A model generated the notes under the pieces. That model searched no databases. It worked only from the letters and a program-made list of their open reading frames with translations, and had not been told where the DNA came from. The translations under genes were made by a program, and so were the position numbers. A stretch of DNA of 13,050 bases from the NCBI GenBank assembly GCA_030684755.1, contig JAUXXN010000280.1:1-13050 (forward strand), in the 5' to 3' direction. The DNA is from Hydrogenophaga sp. Lineage in GTDB: Bacteria; Pseudomonadota; Gammaproteobacteria; Burkholderiales; Burkholderiaceae_C. Shown one piece after another: positions 1 through 6,645 of this stretch (positions are counted from its first letter, which is position 1; every line of letters starts with the position of its first letter).

Positions 1-745
1 CAACAGGAATCAAGCCCCACCAAGGCCAAGGCAATGGTGGGGTTTCAATCAGCGAGTCACCTACCCGTAGGGTCCAAAACAGTTCGGCCAAGCCGACATA
101 CAGGTAAACGGGGTCGCGTCCCTGTGTTTGCCAAGTTGGGCTCGCGGTCGTTTGCGTAGCCCACAAAGTCATGGCCAGTATGCCGACCAGAAAGCTGAAA
201 GCCACAACAGCAACCGATCCGGTGACGCGCCAGAAGTGGTTCTTTTGATAAAGCGGATCGACCTTCGTTGGTGGTCCGAGCAGCACGGGCGACAGCCCAC
301 CCCGTCGGCCTATTTCGGCACGGATGCTAATGGTCAGCACGTTGTCACGGCGCAGCAGCTTAGGTGCCAAGGTCAGTAAGTGAGGAGCCTGGGCGTAATC
401 TCTGCCGTCAGGCCCAGCAAGCTGGCCTTTGCGTTGCAGCAAGGTTTGATTGAGGCTGATTTCGTAGGCGTTGCCGAGCCGTGGGAGGTACAGGCTCCAA
501 GGCTCTTCCGGCCGCTCTGGCAAGTGGAAGCGCAGGTCAAAGACGGCTTCCCCAGATTGGCCGGGGTGGTGTTTGTCCCAGTGATAAGGCAGGGACACCT
601 CGCGGGTGTGCGTTTGTTCTGCCAAGGTGACGGTCAATGTAGCCCTGTCGATAAGCAGCACGTTGGTGGGCAAGGTGGTCGAGTGGGCCGTCAGCGGCCA
701 AGCCCAGCAAAGCACAATCCAAAAGCGCACCCAGACGAAAAGCAC
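1..745 (-). CDS. 7TM sensor protein (probable histidine kinase), copy 1, N-terminal part, cut by window edge
   Basis: I translated this frame by hand from a GTG at 743-745. It stays open for 248 codons to the left edge, so the C-terminus, where a kinase module would be, lies outside the window. The protein starts with a hydrophobic signal segment, then a periplasmic beta-rich domain of about 150 residues (motif SLPYHWDKHHPGQSGE), then the first membrane helices. This order resembles 7TMR-DISM sensors that feed HisKA_3 kinases, which usually pair with NarL-type regulators; the kinase is inferred from that family and from the neighbour. The GTG follows the regulator's TAA directly (TAAGTG), with GGGGA about 7 bases upstream, so translation is probably coupled. 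It aligns without gaps to residues 1-248 of the copy at 5332-6645. Confidence 0.85.
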   Translation of the reverse strand, partial: MLFVWVRFWIVLCWAWPLTAHSTTLPTNVLLIDRATLTVTLAEQTHTREVSLPYHWDKHHPGQSGEAVFDLRFHLPERPEEPWSLYLPRLGNAYEISLNQTLLQRKGQLAGPDGRDYAQAPHLLTLAPKLLRRDNVLTISIRAEIGRRGGLSPVLLGPPTKVDPLYQKNHFWRVTGSVAVVAFSFLVGILAMTLWATQTTASPTWQTQGRDPVYLYVGLAELFWTLRVGDSLIETPPLPWPWWGLIPV

Positions 746-1429
746 TTAGCGATCCCCATGGTCAAAGTTCAGCAGGCCCATGCGGGATGCTTCAAAAACG
801 GCCTCGCTGCGGGAGTGAACAGAGAGCTTGCTGTACAGGTTTTTGATATGGGTCTGAACGGTATGCACGGTCACCCCTTGCAATCGGGCGATCTCTGCGT
901 AAGAAAATCCCCGGGCAATCAGCTCCAGAACCTCATGCTCTTTGGTTGTGAGCGCCAGCGGCTTGGGTGGGTGCGGGATAGCTCCGAGCGGCATGCGCGC
1001 TACCTGTGTGGCAAAGCGGGACAGCACCCGCCTGGCAATCAAGGGTGAGATGGGGGAGGCGCCCCGCTTCATTTCCAAAATGGTGGCAGATATGTCTTCC
1101 GGTGCTGCATCTTTGTGGATGTAGCCCAAGGCTCCAGCCTCAACACTGTTGAGCACATTTTCGTCGTCGCCGAACATGGAAATGACTAGGCACTCGCAGC
1201 CCTGCTGCGTCTGAGCTGCAAACCGGATCAGATCCAAACCGCTGCCATCGGGCAGTTCTAGGTCCACCAGCAGCACATCCAACCGCGCGGTAGGGTCAGA
1301 CATCAGCGTGCGTGCGCCAGCAACCGAGCCGGCTGTTCCGATCAGCGTGAGTTCGGGGCAGCGCTGGACACTGTCCGCGAAAAACGCGCACATCGCTGCG
1401 TCGTCTTCAATGATCAGCACGCGCCACAC
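746..1429 (-). CDS. NarL/FixJ-family response regulator, copy 1
   Basis: This is a 227-residue two-domain transcriptional regulator. Receiver: acidic pocket E8-D9-D10 (IIEDD), predicted phospho-acceptor D56 in LLVDLELPDGSG, S84 in VISM, and K106 in YIHKDAAP. After a linker comes a LuxR-type helix-turn-helix (about 160-220: KEHEVLELIARG, TVHTVQTHIKNLYSKL). The frame is open up to a GTG at 1531, but I prefer the GTG at 1427-1429. It has a strong ribosome site (GAGGGAG, 9-base spacing), gives the usual short N-terminus (xWRVLIIEDD), and is the only such start shared with copy 2. It is followed directly by the sensor gene and is presumably phosphorylated by it. It is about 88% identical to the regulator at 6646-7329 by eye, with every base of the DNA-binding region coding the same amino acids. 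It probably controls the divergent lipoprotein gene and/or itself (inference). Confidence 0.95.
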   Translation of the reverse strand: MWRVLIIEDDAAMCAFFADSVQRCPELTLIGTAGSVAGARTLMSDPTARLDVLLVDLELPDGSGLDLIRFAAQTQQGCECLVISMFGDDENVLNSVEAGALGYIHKDAAPEDISATILEMKRGASPISPLIARRVLSRFATQVARMPLGAIPHPPKPLALTTKEHEVLELIARGFSYAEIARLQGVTVHTVQTHIKNLYSKLSVHSRSEAVFEASRMGLLNFDHGDR

Positions 1430-1438
1430 GGTCGATGA

Positions 1439-1445
1439 CTCCCTC
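1439..1445 (-). promoter_or_regulatory. Shine-Dalgarno site deciding the regulator 1 start
   Basis: On the minus strand GAGGGAG lies 9 bases before the GTG at 1429. The upstream GTG at 1531 has no comparable site, so translation most likely begins at 1429. Confidence 0.6.
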
Positions 1446-1506
1446 AGTTGTTGCTCGGCAGGGGCTAAGGATACGGCCAAGTCTTGCGGCCAGCTGCCCT
1501 TGTCAG

Positions 1507-1522
1507 TCCCATGAATGTGGGA
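1507..1522. promoter_or_regulatory. Dyad TCCCATGAATGTGGGA, candidate operator
   Basis: Perfect 5-bp arms (TCCCA/TGGGA) around a 6-base spacer. The same 16 bases occur at 7407-7422, also between a regulator gene and a divergent lipoprotein gene. Its size and symmetry would suit a dimeric LuxR-type DNA-binding domain. Function is inferred only from position and conservation. Confidence 0.4.
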
Positions 1523-1548
1523 TGCGCTCACCCTAAGGCACCCCTACG

Positions 1549-1554
1549 ATTATC
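1549..1554 (-). promoter_or_regulatory. Possible -10 box for the regulator/sensor operon 1
   Basis: GATAAT on the minus strand matches the sigma-70 -10 consensus at 5 of 6 bases. No good -35 element sits 16-18 bases upstream, so an activator may be needed. A GTAG-7-CTAC dyad (1583-1597) lies upstream, centred near -48 if transcription starts around 1542. Confidence 0.25.
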
Positions 1555-1582
1555 AAATGCGTGGCTTTCACGTGGGCCTGTC

Positions 1583-1790
1583 GTAGACCATGCCTACCTA
1601 CAAAGATAAATCTATGCTCAATAAGCAGACAACGTTGACCCGCATTCGCACCTGCTCCACTACTACAGTGGCCCGAAAACCCGGCCCATGACAGACTATT
1701 TGTCAATTTCCTAAATTGTAGATGTAGAGAACCTACACAAGAGCGACATTCCGATAAAGGAAACCGATACGCCAGAGATACAGCACTACA
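1583..1790. promoter_or_regulatory. Cluster of CTACA/TGTAG motifs upstream of lipoprotein gene 1
   Basis: In the 421-bp gap between the two divergent genes, the pentamer CTACA or its complement occurs at 1598-1602, 1663-1667, 1717-1721, 1723-1727, 1733-1737 and 1786-1790. This is well above chance for about 200 bp. Two copies form a dyad TGTAG-AGAAC-CTACA (1723-1737), and GTAG-7-CTAC stands at 1583-1597. It could hold regulator-binding sites for the lipoprotein promoter. The stretch is AT-richer than its surroundings and I see no open frame in it that looks like a gene. Confidence 0.3.
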
Positions 1791-1850
1791 GCCATTAATG
1801 TCAATCCACGCGACCAATATCTAATTAGTTGTTGTTAATAGGAAAATGCC

Positions 1851-3578
1851 ATGAAATCTCGCAAACTGACCTTGTCTCTTACCCTCGGAACAGCGTTGGG
1901 CATCAGTATGTTGACCGTTGCCTGTGGTAGCGGAAACAGCCCTGATTTGGAAACTGCGACTCCCGCAGAGGCGCCTTTGCAAGCCGTGGGGACACCTATT
2001 CAAGTGCAAGTGTTCGGCTCTACGGAAGAACCAATAGTGGATACTGACTTTACTATCACCATTACCGGCAGCAACAAAGACAAGGTGGTTGATGCTTTGG
2101 GCAAGCCGGTGACATCAATCACCACAGCAGGGGGTGCTGCGTTGCTGACCTTGGCAAGTGGCACCACCTTGCCAGCAACCTTCAACGTGATGGTTTCTGC
2201 CCCTGGTTATTTACCCACGGGTAAAACTGTTTTTGTTTCAGAGGCTGGCGTGGTGGACGTGTCGGTGCCCGTTGTGAAACTGGTTACAGCAACCCCAGTT
2301 GTGCAGGCCGATGGTTCTACTGTCGCGGCTTTGACTGAGCAGGCGTCAGGGATTGCGGGCAATGTGATTGTTACCCCCGCTTCTGCGGTGAATTCTGCGG
2401 GTGTTGTCACAGCCGCTGCGGGCTTTGCATTTACTTCACCCGCAACGACCGCAACCATTGACTCGCAAGTTACCTTGACCATCCCGTCTGGTGTGAAAAT
2501 GACCGATGCAAGTGGTCAACCCATCACCGGTACGGTGACGGCCAACGTTGTGTCTTACTCTCCCACGGAAGACGCTGCACTTGCCGCTTTTCCGGGTGGA
2601 TTTGCAGTCGACGTTGCATCAGACACGTCCGCCTCAGCCACAACAAGCTCTGGCACGTTCATTTCAGGCGGTTTTGCAGCGTTCAACTTGGTGGACAGCA
2701 CAGGCAAAACGGTGAAGAGTTTTGACAAGCCCGTGACAACATCGATCACGGTACCTGCGGCTACAACCAATCCCGATGGCAGCGCTATCACCGTTGGCCA
2801 AGACATGCCGATCTGGAGTTACGACGAGACAATAGGCCGTTGGATAGAGGAAAAAGTGGGCAAAGTAGCCCGTACGGATACTTTGGGCAATTATGTGGTG
2901 GAATTTGAAGTTACCCACTTGTCTTACTGGAATATGGACTGGTTAAGAAGCGCCAATTGTAGGGCAAACGTAAGGGTCAATATGCCAACCGGTGCGACCA
3001 GGGTTAATCTCAGCGCCAAGTTTGTAGGTCTAAGAGGGTATCTGTATTCTGGTTATGCAGACAGCAATGCCTCATTCCCAATCTATAGAGCCCCAGCTAA
3101 CCTTCCTGTCGATATCACGATGTCTGTACCGGGAGCTGCGGGCACTGTTACCACACGCATTCAAAATTTGTGCGCGAACGGTGGAGCAATTCAACTGGAT
3201 GCGCGTTCACTCCAAGTTCCTACACCTGGGTCGGTATCAGGCACGGTTTACGAGGCCTGTTTCACCACCGGTGGTGTGGAAATAGCCAGTACGCGCCGAC
3301 CCTTGGTCGCTACAGTTCGGTTTTGGGGATATTCCGCTGCCAACCAGTACGTCTATCGCCACATAACGACGCTGGCAAATGGAACTTACAGCCTTGCCGG
3401 CCTCCCAGCAGGCACACGTTATACTAGCTATTCGTTTTCGCCACGCCGATTTTCTGTAGCATCTGCCCGTTTCTCCAGTAATAAAATAAATCAGTCGGTC
3501 ATTTCTGGTGCAAATAACCCTATTTCTGATTTCGTGTTTCCAATGCGTTGCAACAATGTCACAGGTGCTGCTTCGTAG
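1851..3578 (+). CDS. Secreted lipoprotein with Ig-like/ZU5-like and C-terminal carboxypeptidase-regulatory-like domains
   Basis: 575 residues. It starts at ATG 1851 with AGGA 7 bases upstream. There is a signal peptide with a lipobox-like site LTVAC (lipidated Cys25; Thr at -3 is unusual). Residues about 50-145 look like a beta-sandwich repeat (VSAPGYLPTG). Residues about 200-240 (DSQVTLTIPSGVKMTD) resemble a ZU5-type sheet. Residues 320-364 carry PIWSYDETIGRWIEE and THLSYWNMDW, a pattern I associate with FAM171/CILP-like and bacterial carboxypeptidase-regulatory-like proteins. The C-terminus (about 465-560; ANGTYSLAGLPAGTRY) looks like a prealbumin-like fold. It is probably an envelope or surface structural/adhesive protein; no catalytic site is seen. 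It is divergent from regulator 1, and a terminator follows at 3621-3644. The 3' third is noticeably AT-richer with codons such as ATA, AGA and AGG. Exact function is unknown. Confidence 0.85.
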   Translation: MKSRKLTLSLTLGTALGISMLTVACGSGNSPDLETATPAEAPLQAVGTPIQVQVFGSTEEPIVDTDFTITITGSNKDKVVDALGKPVTSITTAGGAALLTLASGTTLPATFNVMVSAPGYLPTGKTVFVSEAGVVDVSVPVVKLVTATPVVQADGSTVAALTEQASGIAGNVIVTPASAVNSAGVVTAAAGFAFTSPATTATIDSQVTLTIPSGVKMTDASGQPITGTVTANVVSYSPTEDAALAAFPGGFAVDVASDTSASATTSSGTFISGGFAAFNLVDSTGKTVKSFDKPVTTSITVPAATTNPDGSAITVGQDMPIWSYDETIGRWIEEKVGKVARTDTLGNYVVEFEVTHLSYWNMDWLRSANCRANVRVNMPTGATRVNLSAKFVGLRGYLYSGYADSNASFPIYRAPANLPVDITMSVPGAAGTVTTRIQNLCANGGAIQLDARSLQVPTPGSVSGTVYEACFTTGGVEIASTRRPLVATVRFWGYSAANQYVYRHITTLANGTYSLAGLPAGTRYTSYSFSPRRFSVASARFSSNKINQSVISGANNPISDFVFPMRCNNVTGAAS

Positions 3579-3620
3579 TCAGTTTAGGTAAATTTTTTCC
3601 TTGTTAATGCAAGGTTTGAG

Positions 3621-3644
3621 GCCGGTTTATGACCGGCTTTTTTT
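3621..3644 (+). terminator. Rho-independent terminator of lipoprotein gene 1
   Basis: Perfect 6-bp stem GCCGGT/ACCGGC with a TTATG loop, followed by seven T residues, 42 bases after the stop codon. Read from the other strand it lacks a T tract, so it serves the plus-strand gene; the convergent DUF389 gene ends at 3714. Confidence 0.9.
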
Positions 3645-3713
3645 CGTCTACCAAGCCTTGAATACACGTGTTGGATCGCCCTCAAAGCCGCCTGGGGCGA
3701 GCGCAGCCAGTTC

Positions 3714-5099
3714 TTAGCGGCTGCGCGATGCACCCAGCACGTGGTCGATGACGATGACCTCTTCGCGCTCCAAGCGCAAGGCCAGCCAGCGGGCCAGTGT
3801 GGTGCGTTCGCGGGCCGCCAGTGGGCGCTCAACCGTCACCACCACCAGGGCCGTGGTGGGTGCAGCGGTGGCCGCAGCGTCAGGCGGCGCAGCCACAGTA
3901 ACGGGTGCCAAAGGCTCAGCCAAGTAAGCCGCGCGCACCTGCGGCAGTTGCGCGCGAATCTCGCTTTCCAGCAAGTCGCGCGGCAACGGGGCGGGGGCTG
4001 GTGGCGCGTCCAAGCGCTTCAGGGTTTGTGCCAGTTGGGCTTCCAACTCGCGCACCTTGGCGTCGTTTTTTTGCACCTGGGAGATCAGCGTGCGTTGCAA
4101 TTCTTCGGTCAGGTCTTTGCGCAGAGCGCCCACGTCCAGGGACTCGTCGCCGGTGCGGCGCAACTGCACTTGCGCATCGGGCAGTCCGTTGCGGCGCAGG
4201 GCTGCCAGGGCCTGTTCTTGCAGTTGTTCTTGGTCACGGTCGCCCACGGTGGTCAGGCGGATCAACTGGGCTGTGGCGTCAATGTCGTACGACAGCACGC
4301 GCGGGTCGAGCAGCAGCTCGCTACCCGCGTTGCGGGCGGCGTTGTTGAACACCTCATGTTGCACAAATTTGTAGCCCAGCCAGATGCTGGGCACCAACAC
4401 CAGCGTCAGGCCCGCTGCGATGATGGCGCGGTGGCGCCGCCGCGTGGCCGCGTCCACCACACCGCGTGGCGGCAGGCGCAGCAGCTTGGCCACGGCCAGC
4501 GTGGACGCCGCAATGAACACGCTGTTGATGACATACAGATAAAAAGCACCAACGAAGAAGTCCCAGCGCCCGTTGGCAATGCCAAAGCCTGCCGTACACA
4601 GGGGCGGCATCAGGGCGGTGGCAATGGCCACGCCGGGCACGATGTTGTTGAAGCTGCGCCGCGTCACCGCCACCATGCCGGCCGCGCCGCCAAAGGCCGC
4701 GATCAACACGTCCCACAACGTGGGGCTGGTGCGGGCCAGCAGTTCGCTTTGCGGCTGGTCCAGCGGGCTCAGCGAGAAATAAAGGATCGACGTGATCAGG
4801 CTCAGCGCGGTGAAGATGCCCAGGTTCTTGGCCGCTTCACGGATGAGGGTGAAGTCGGCCACCGCAGCGGCATAGCCGATACCGACGATAGGGCCCATCA
4901 GCGGCGATATCAGCATGGCGCCGATGATCACCGCCGTGGAGTTGACGTTCAACCCCACCGACGCGATGAGGATGGCAAAGAACAGCACCCACAGGTTGGT
5001 GCCCACCACTTGGGCGCCACTGCGCAAGGCGCTGTCAATAACGTCAGCGTCTTGCTGGTCGCTGCGCAGATTGAAGAGGCGGTAAATGCGGGTGTTCAT
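3714..5099 (-). CDS. DUF389 (TIGR00341-type) integral membrane protein
   Basis: 461 residues from the ATG at 5097-5099. The family core is clear: an N-terminal stretch before the first helix, the conserved segment NSTAVIIGAMLISPLMGP (53-70), the second hallmark TALMPPLCTAGFG (161-173), and about six to seven membrane helices between residues 33 and 245. The C-terminal half is soluble, with a coiled-coil-like stretch (about 325-362), a Pro/Ala-rich linker, and a final VVVTVERPLAARER segment. Family function is not established; it is a conserved inner-membrane protein. Upstream codons extend the frame to a GTG at 5138, but the family-typical start is the ATG. No good ribosome site stands before either. 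It is convergent with lipoprotein gene 1. It may once have followed the permease gene whose tail lies just upstream (5218-5386). The opposite-strand open frame is a shadow. Confidence 0.93.
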   Translation of the reverse strand: MNTRIYRLFNLRSDQQDADVIDSALRSGAQVVGTNLWVLFFAILIASVGLNVNSTAVIIGAMLISPLMGPIVGIGYAAAVADFTLIREAAKNLGIFTALSLITSILYFSLSPLDQPQSELLARTSPTLWDVLIAAFGGAAGMVAVTRRSFNNIVPGVAIATALMPPLCTAGFGIANGRWDFFVGAFYLYVINSVFIAASTLAVAKLLRLPPRGVVDAATRRRHRAIIAAGLTLVLVPSIWLGYKFVQHEVFNNAARNAGSELLLDPRVLSYDIDATAQLIRLTTVGDRDQEQLQEQALAALRRNGLPDAQVQLRRTGDESLDVGALRKDLTEELQRTLISQVQKNDAKVRELEAQLAQTLKRLDAPPAPAPLPRDLLESEIRAQLPQVRAAYLAEPLAPVTVAAPPDAAATAAPTTALVVVTVERPLAARERTTLARWLALRLEREEVIVIDHVLGASRSR

Positions 5100-5217
5100 C
5101 GGACAGAAAAACGGGTGGGGAAATAGGTACAAACCCACTTAGTTTAGGGCGCCTGCAAGCGCACAGATGCTAACGGTTGTCGGAATACCGATCTTTCCGC
5201 ATGGTCCAAAGGGCGGG
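5100..5217. other. Spacer between DUF389 start and permease-tail fragment
   Basis: This 118-bp stretch holds no gene I can support. It should contain the DUF389 promoter, but no convincing -35/-10 pair is visible on the minus strand. It does not match the DNA downstream of the full permease gene (9375-9480), so the homology to that locus ends at 5218-5222. Confidence 0.5.
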
Positions 5218-5386
5218 TTACCCCCCGCTGCGCAGCAGCAGCGCCGGGTTCAGCCGCATTTGCCCCAGCAGGTAGCGCGCACCCATACCCAGGCTCACGC
5301 CGCTGACCAGCAGCGCCGTGAGCAGGCCGCTTCAGTACAGGCCCACCGGGCTCATGTCCAGGCGCCACAGCAGCAGGCCGGTGGCC
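5218..5386 (-). pseudogene. 3'-end fragment of an FtsX-like permease gene (last ~55 codons)
   Basis: Bases 5222-5386 match 9485-9649, the end of the intact permease gene, with three mismatches (5243, 5245, 5332). The frame is kept down to LLRSGG and a stop at the same place (TAA here, TGA there). The change at 5332 turns a Trp codon (TGG) into TGA, so the fragment is closed internally. It has no start of its own and is fused to the truncated sensor on its upstream side. The TGA/TAA difference suggests the fragment may come from a slightly diverged copy rather than from a simple very recent duplication. Confidence 0.9.
5222..5386. repeat. 165-bp direct repeat, left copy
   Basis: Pairs with 9485-9649 in the same orientation at an offset of 4263, with three mismatches in 165 bases (98%). 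The offset is a multiple of three. The two copies bracket cassette 2. Identity breaks sharply at 5387 (sensor coding DNA on this side, permease on the other) and at 5221. Confidence 0.95.
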
Positions 5387-6645
5387 TGCGTGGTCTGGTA
5401 AGTGGCGCTCAACTCGGCTTCCTTTTCGGCGATGCGCGTCTGCAACGTATGCATCAGCTCCCGGGCCTGCATTGAGGCGGTTCGAAAGCGAACTATCACG
5501 ATCCAAGCCAGTGCCATGCCAAACAGCAGAGCTGAATAGCGCATCAATGAGTTCTCTCCGTACGTGGGGTTGATCCGGAATATATACAGGTCGCGCATAC
5601 CCACCGCCACGTTGATCAAAATGGTAATGGCTACCAGGCGCTGCGGCCATGCCACGTCGGCCTTGATGCCTTGCCAGAGGTACACGCCGCCAAAGCCAAG
5701 AAATGTGACCCCCATGGCGGCGTACCAGAGTGTCAGTGCCACGGGCACGCCCCAGTTCAGGGCCATCAGCGCGGCCAATGGGCTGGCGCCCATCAACACC
5801 GCCAGCCAGACTTTGAACGCGTGTGCCCGTATGGACGTGCGCCAAGCAGCTACCTCCATACAGAACAGCGCCATGGCGTACCCCCAGGCACCCAGTACCA
5901 CCACAGGAACCAGTCCCCACCAGGGCCAGGAAAGCGGTGGCGTTTCAATGAGTGAGTCGCCGACCCGCAGGGTCCAGAACAGCTCGGCCAAGCCCGCGTA
6001 CAGGTAGATGGGATCGCGTCCCTGTGCCGGCCAGGGGTGGCCGGTGGTGGTTTGTGTGGCCCACAAGGCCAAGGCCAGCATGCCCACCAGAAAGCTAAAA
6101 GCTACGACCGCAATCGAGCCAGTGACACGCCAGAAGTGGTTTTGTTGGTACAGCGGTTCGACGCTGGTGGGTGGTCCGAGCAGCACTGGCGACAGTCCTC
6201 CCCGGCGGCCCATTTCGGCACGAATACGAATGGTCAGTACGTTTTCGTTGCCCAGTAGGTCAGGTGCCAGCGTCAGGTAGCGAGGCACCTGGGCGTAATC
6301 GCTCCCGTTGGACTCGGTGAGATGGCCCTTGCGTTGCAATACGGTTTGATTGAGGCTGACCTCATAGGCATTGCCCAGTCGCGGAAGGTACAGGCTCCAA
6401 GGCTTTTCCGGGCGTTCTGGCAAGTTGAACCGCAGATCAAAGGTGCCTTCCCCTGATTGTCCAGGGTGGTGCTTGTCCCAGTGATAAGGCAGGGACACAT
6501 CTCGGGTGTGTGTTTGCTCTGCCAAGGTGACGGTCAATGTGGCCCTGTCGATAAGCAACACGTCGGTGGGCAAGGTGGTCGAGTGGGCCGTCACCGCCCA
6601 GGCCAGGCATAGCACCATGGAAAAGCGCATCCAGACGAAAAACAC
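5332..6645 (-). CDS. 7TM sensor protein, copy 2: kinase domain lost, fused to a permease tail
   Basis: 437 residues from the GTG at 6643-6645, which abuts the regulator stop (TGAGTG, with GGGGGA 6 bases upstream). Signal segment about 1-22; periplasmic domain about 23-170 (SLPYHWDKHHPGQSGE, LYLPRLGNAYEVSLN); about seven helices between 174 and 386; then a coiled-coil linker (RELMHTLQTRIAEKEAELSA, about 395-414). In the HisKA_3 kinases it resembles, this linker leads into the dimerisation/phospho-acceptor helix and ATPase domain. Here it stops at Gln420 and continues as ATGLLLWRLDMSPVGLY, the permease sequence, ending at a TGA where the permease has Trp. There is no phospho-acceptor His and no ATP-binding motif, so it cannot act as a kinase itself. 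It may still bind ligand or form dimers with copy 1 (inference), or be a decaying pseudogene. Confidence 0.88.
   Translation of the reverse strand: MFFVWMRFSMVLCLAWAVTAHSTTLPTDVLLIDRATLTVTLAEQTHTRDVSLPYHWDKHHPGQSGEGTFDLRFNLPERPEKPWSLYLPRLGNAYEVSLNQTVLQRKGHLTESNGSDYAQVPRYLTLAPDLLGNENVLTIRIRAEMGRRGGLSPVLLGPPTSVEPLYQQNHFWRVTGSIAVVAFSFLVGMLALALWATQTTTGHPWPAQGRDPIYLYAGLAELFWTLRVGDSLIETPPLSWPWWGLVPVVVLGAWGYAMALFCMEVAAWRTSIRAHAFKVWLAVLMGASPLAALMALNWGVPVALTLWYAAMGVTFLGFGGVYLWQGIKADVAWPQRLVAITILINVAVGMRDLYIFRINPTYGENSLMRYSALLFGMALAWIVIVRFRTASMQARELMHTLQTRIAEKEAELSATYQTTQATGLLLWRLDMSPVGLY

Larger units (their letters stand above)
1..1522. repeat. Large duplicated sensor/regulator block, copy 1
   Basis: Partner of 5901-7422 at offset 5900. 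Sequence similarity ends at 1522; beyond it the two intergenic regions and the lipoprotein genes are unrelated. The left limit is unknown because the window ends. Confidence 0.93.
1422..1522 (-). promoter_or_regulatory. Leader/control region of regulator 1, 100% identical to 7322-7422
   Basis: All 101 bases match the region before regulator 2, while the flanking coding DNA differs by very roughly 10-17%. Only the first 8 bases are coding with the chosen start. The identity stops exactly at 1522, the right edge of a 16-bp dyad (TCCCA-6-TGGGA, 1507-1522). Possible explanations are a conserved operator/leader, local gene conversion, or an N-terminal extension of the regulator. I see no clear promoter hexamer pair inside it. 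Confidence 0.5.

Noticed and set aside
128..1048. Two plus-strand frames (83 and 222 codons) opposite sensor/regulator copy 1
   Set aside because: They lie antisense to well-supported genes, and similar shadow frames recur at the matching places in copy 2, as expected for shadows of duplicated coding DNA.
1430..1531. N-terminal extension of regulator 1 from the GTG at 1531
   Set aside because: No ribosome site stands before it, copy 2 has no matching start, and the extension resembles no receiver-domain N-terminus. It remains possible because the DNA is perfectly conserved.
3599..3614. Second hairpin CCTTG-TTAATG-CAAGG after lipoprotein gene 1
   Set aside because: A real 5-bp dyad, but the T run precedes it on the plus strand and becomes an A run on the minus strand, so it is not a terminator for either convergent gene.
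3741..5126. Open frame of 461 codons on the plus strand, antisense to DUF389
   Set aside because: Same effect: Gln/His/Arg-rich translation without domains, lying over a gene with clear family hallmarks.
5144..5920. 258-codon minus-strand frame overlapping the sensor 2 gene
   Set aside because: It is in another frame than the conserved sensor and permease-tail sequences and has no recognisable protein features.
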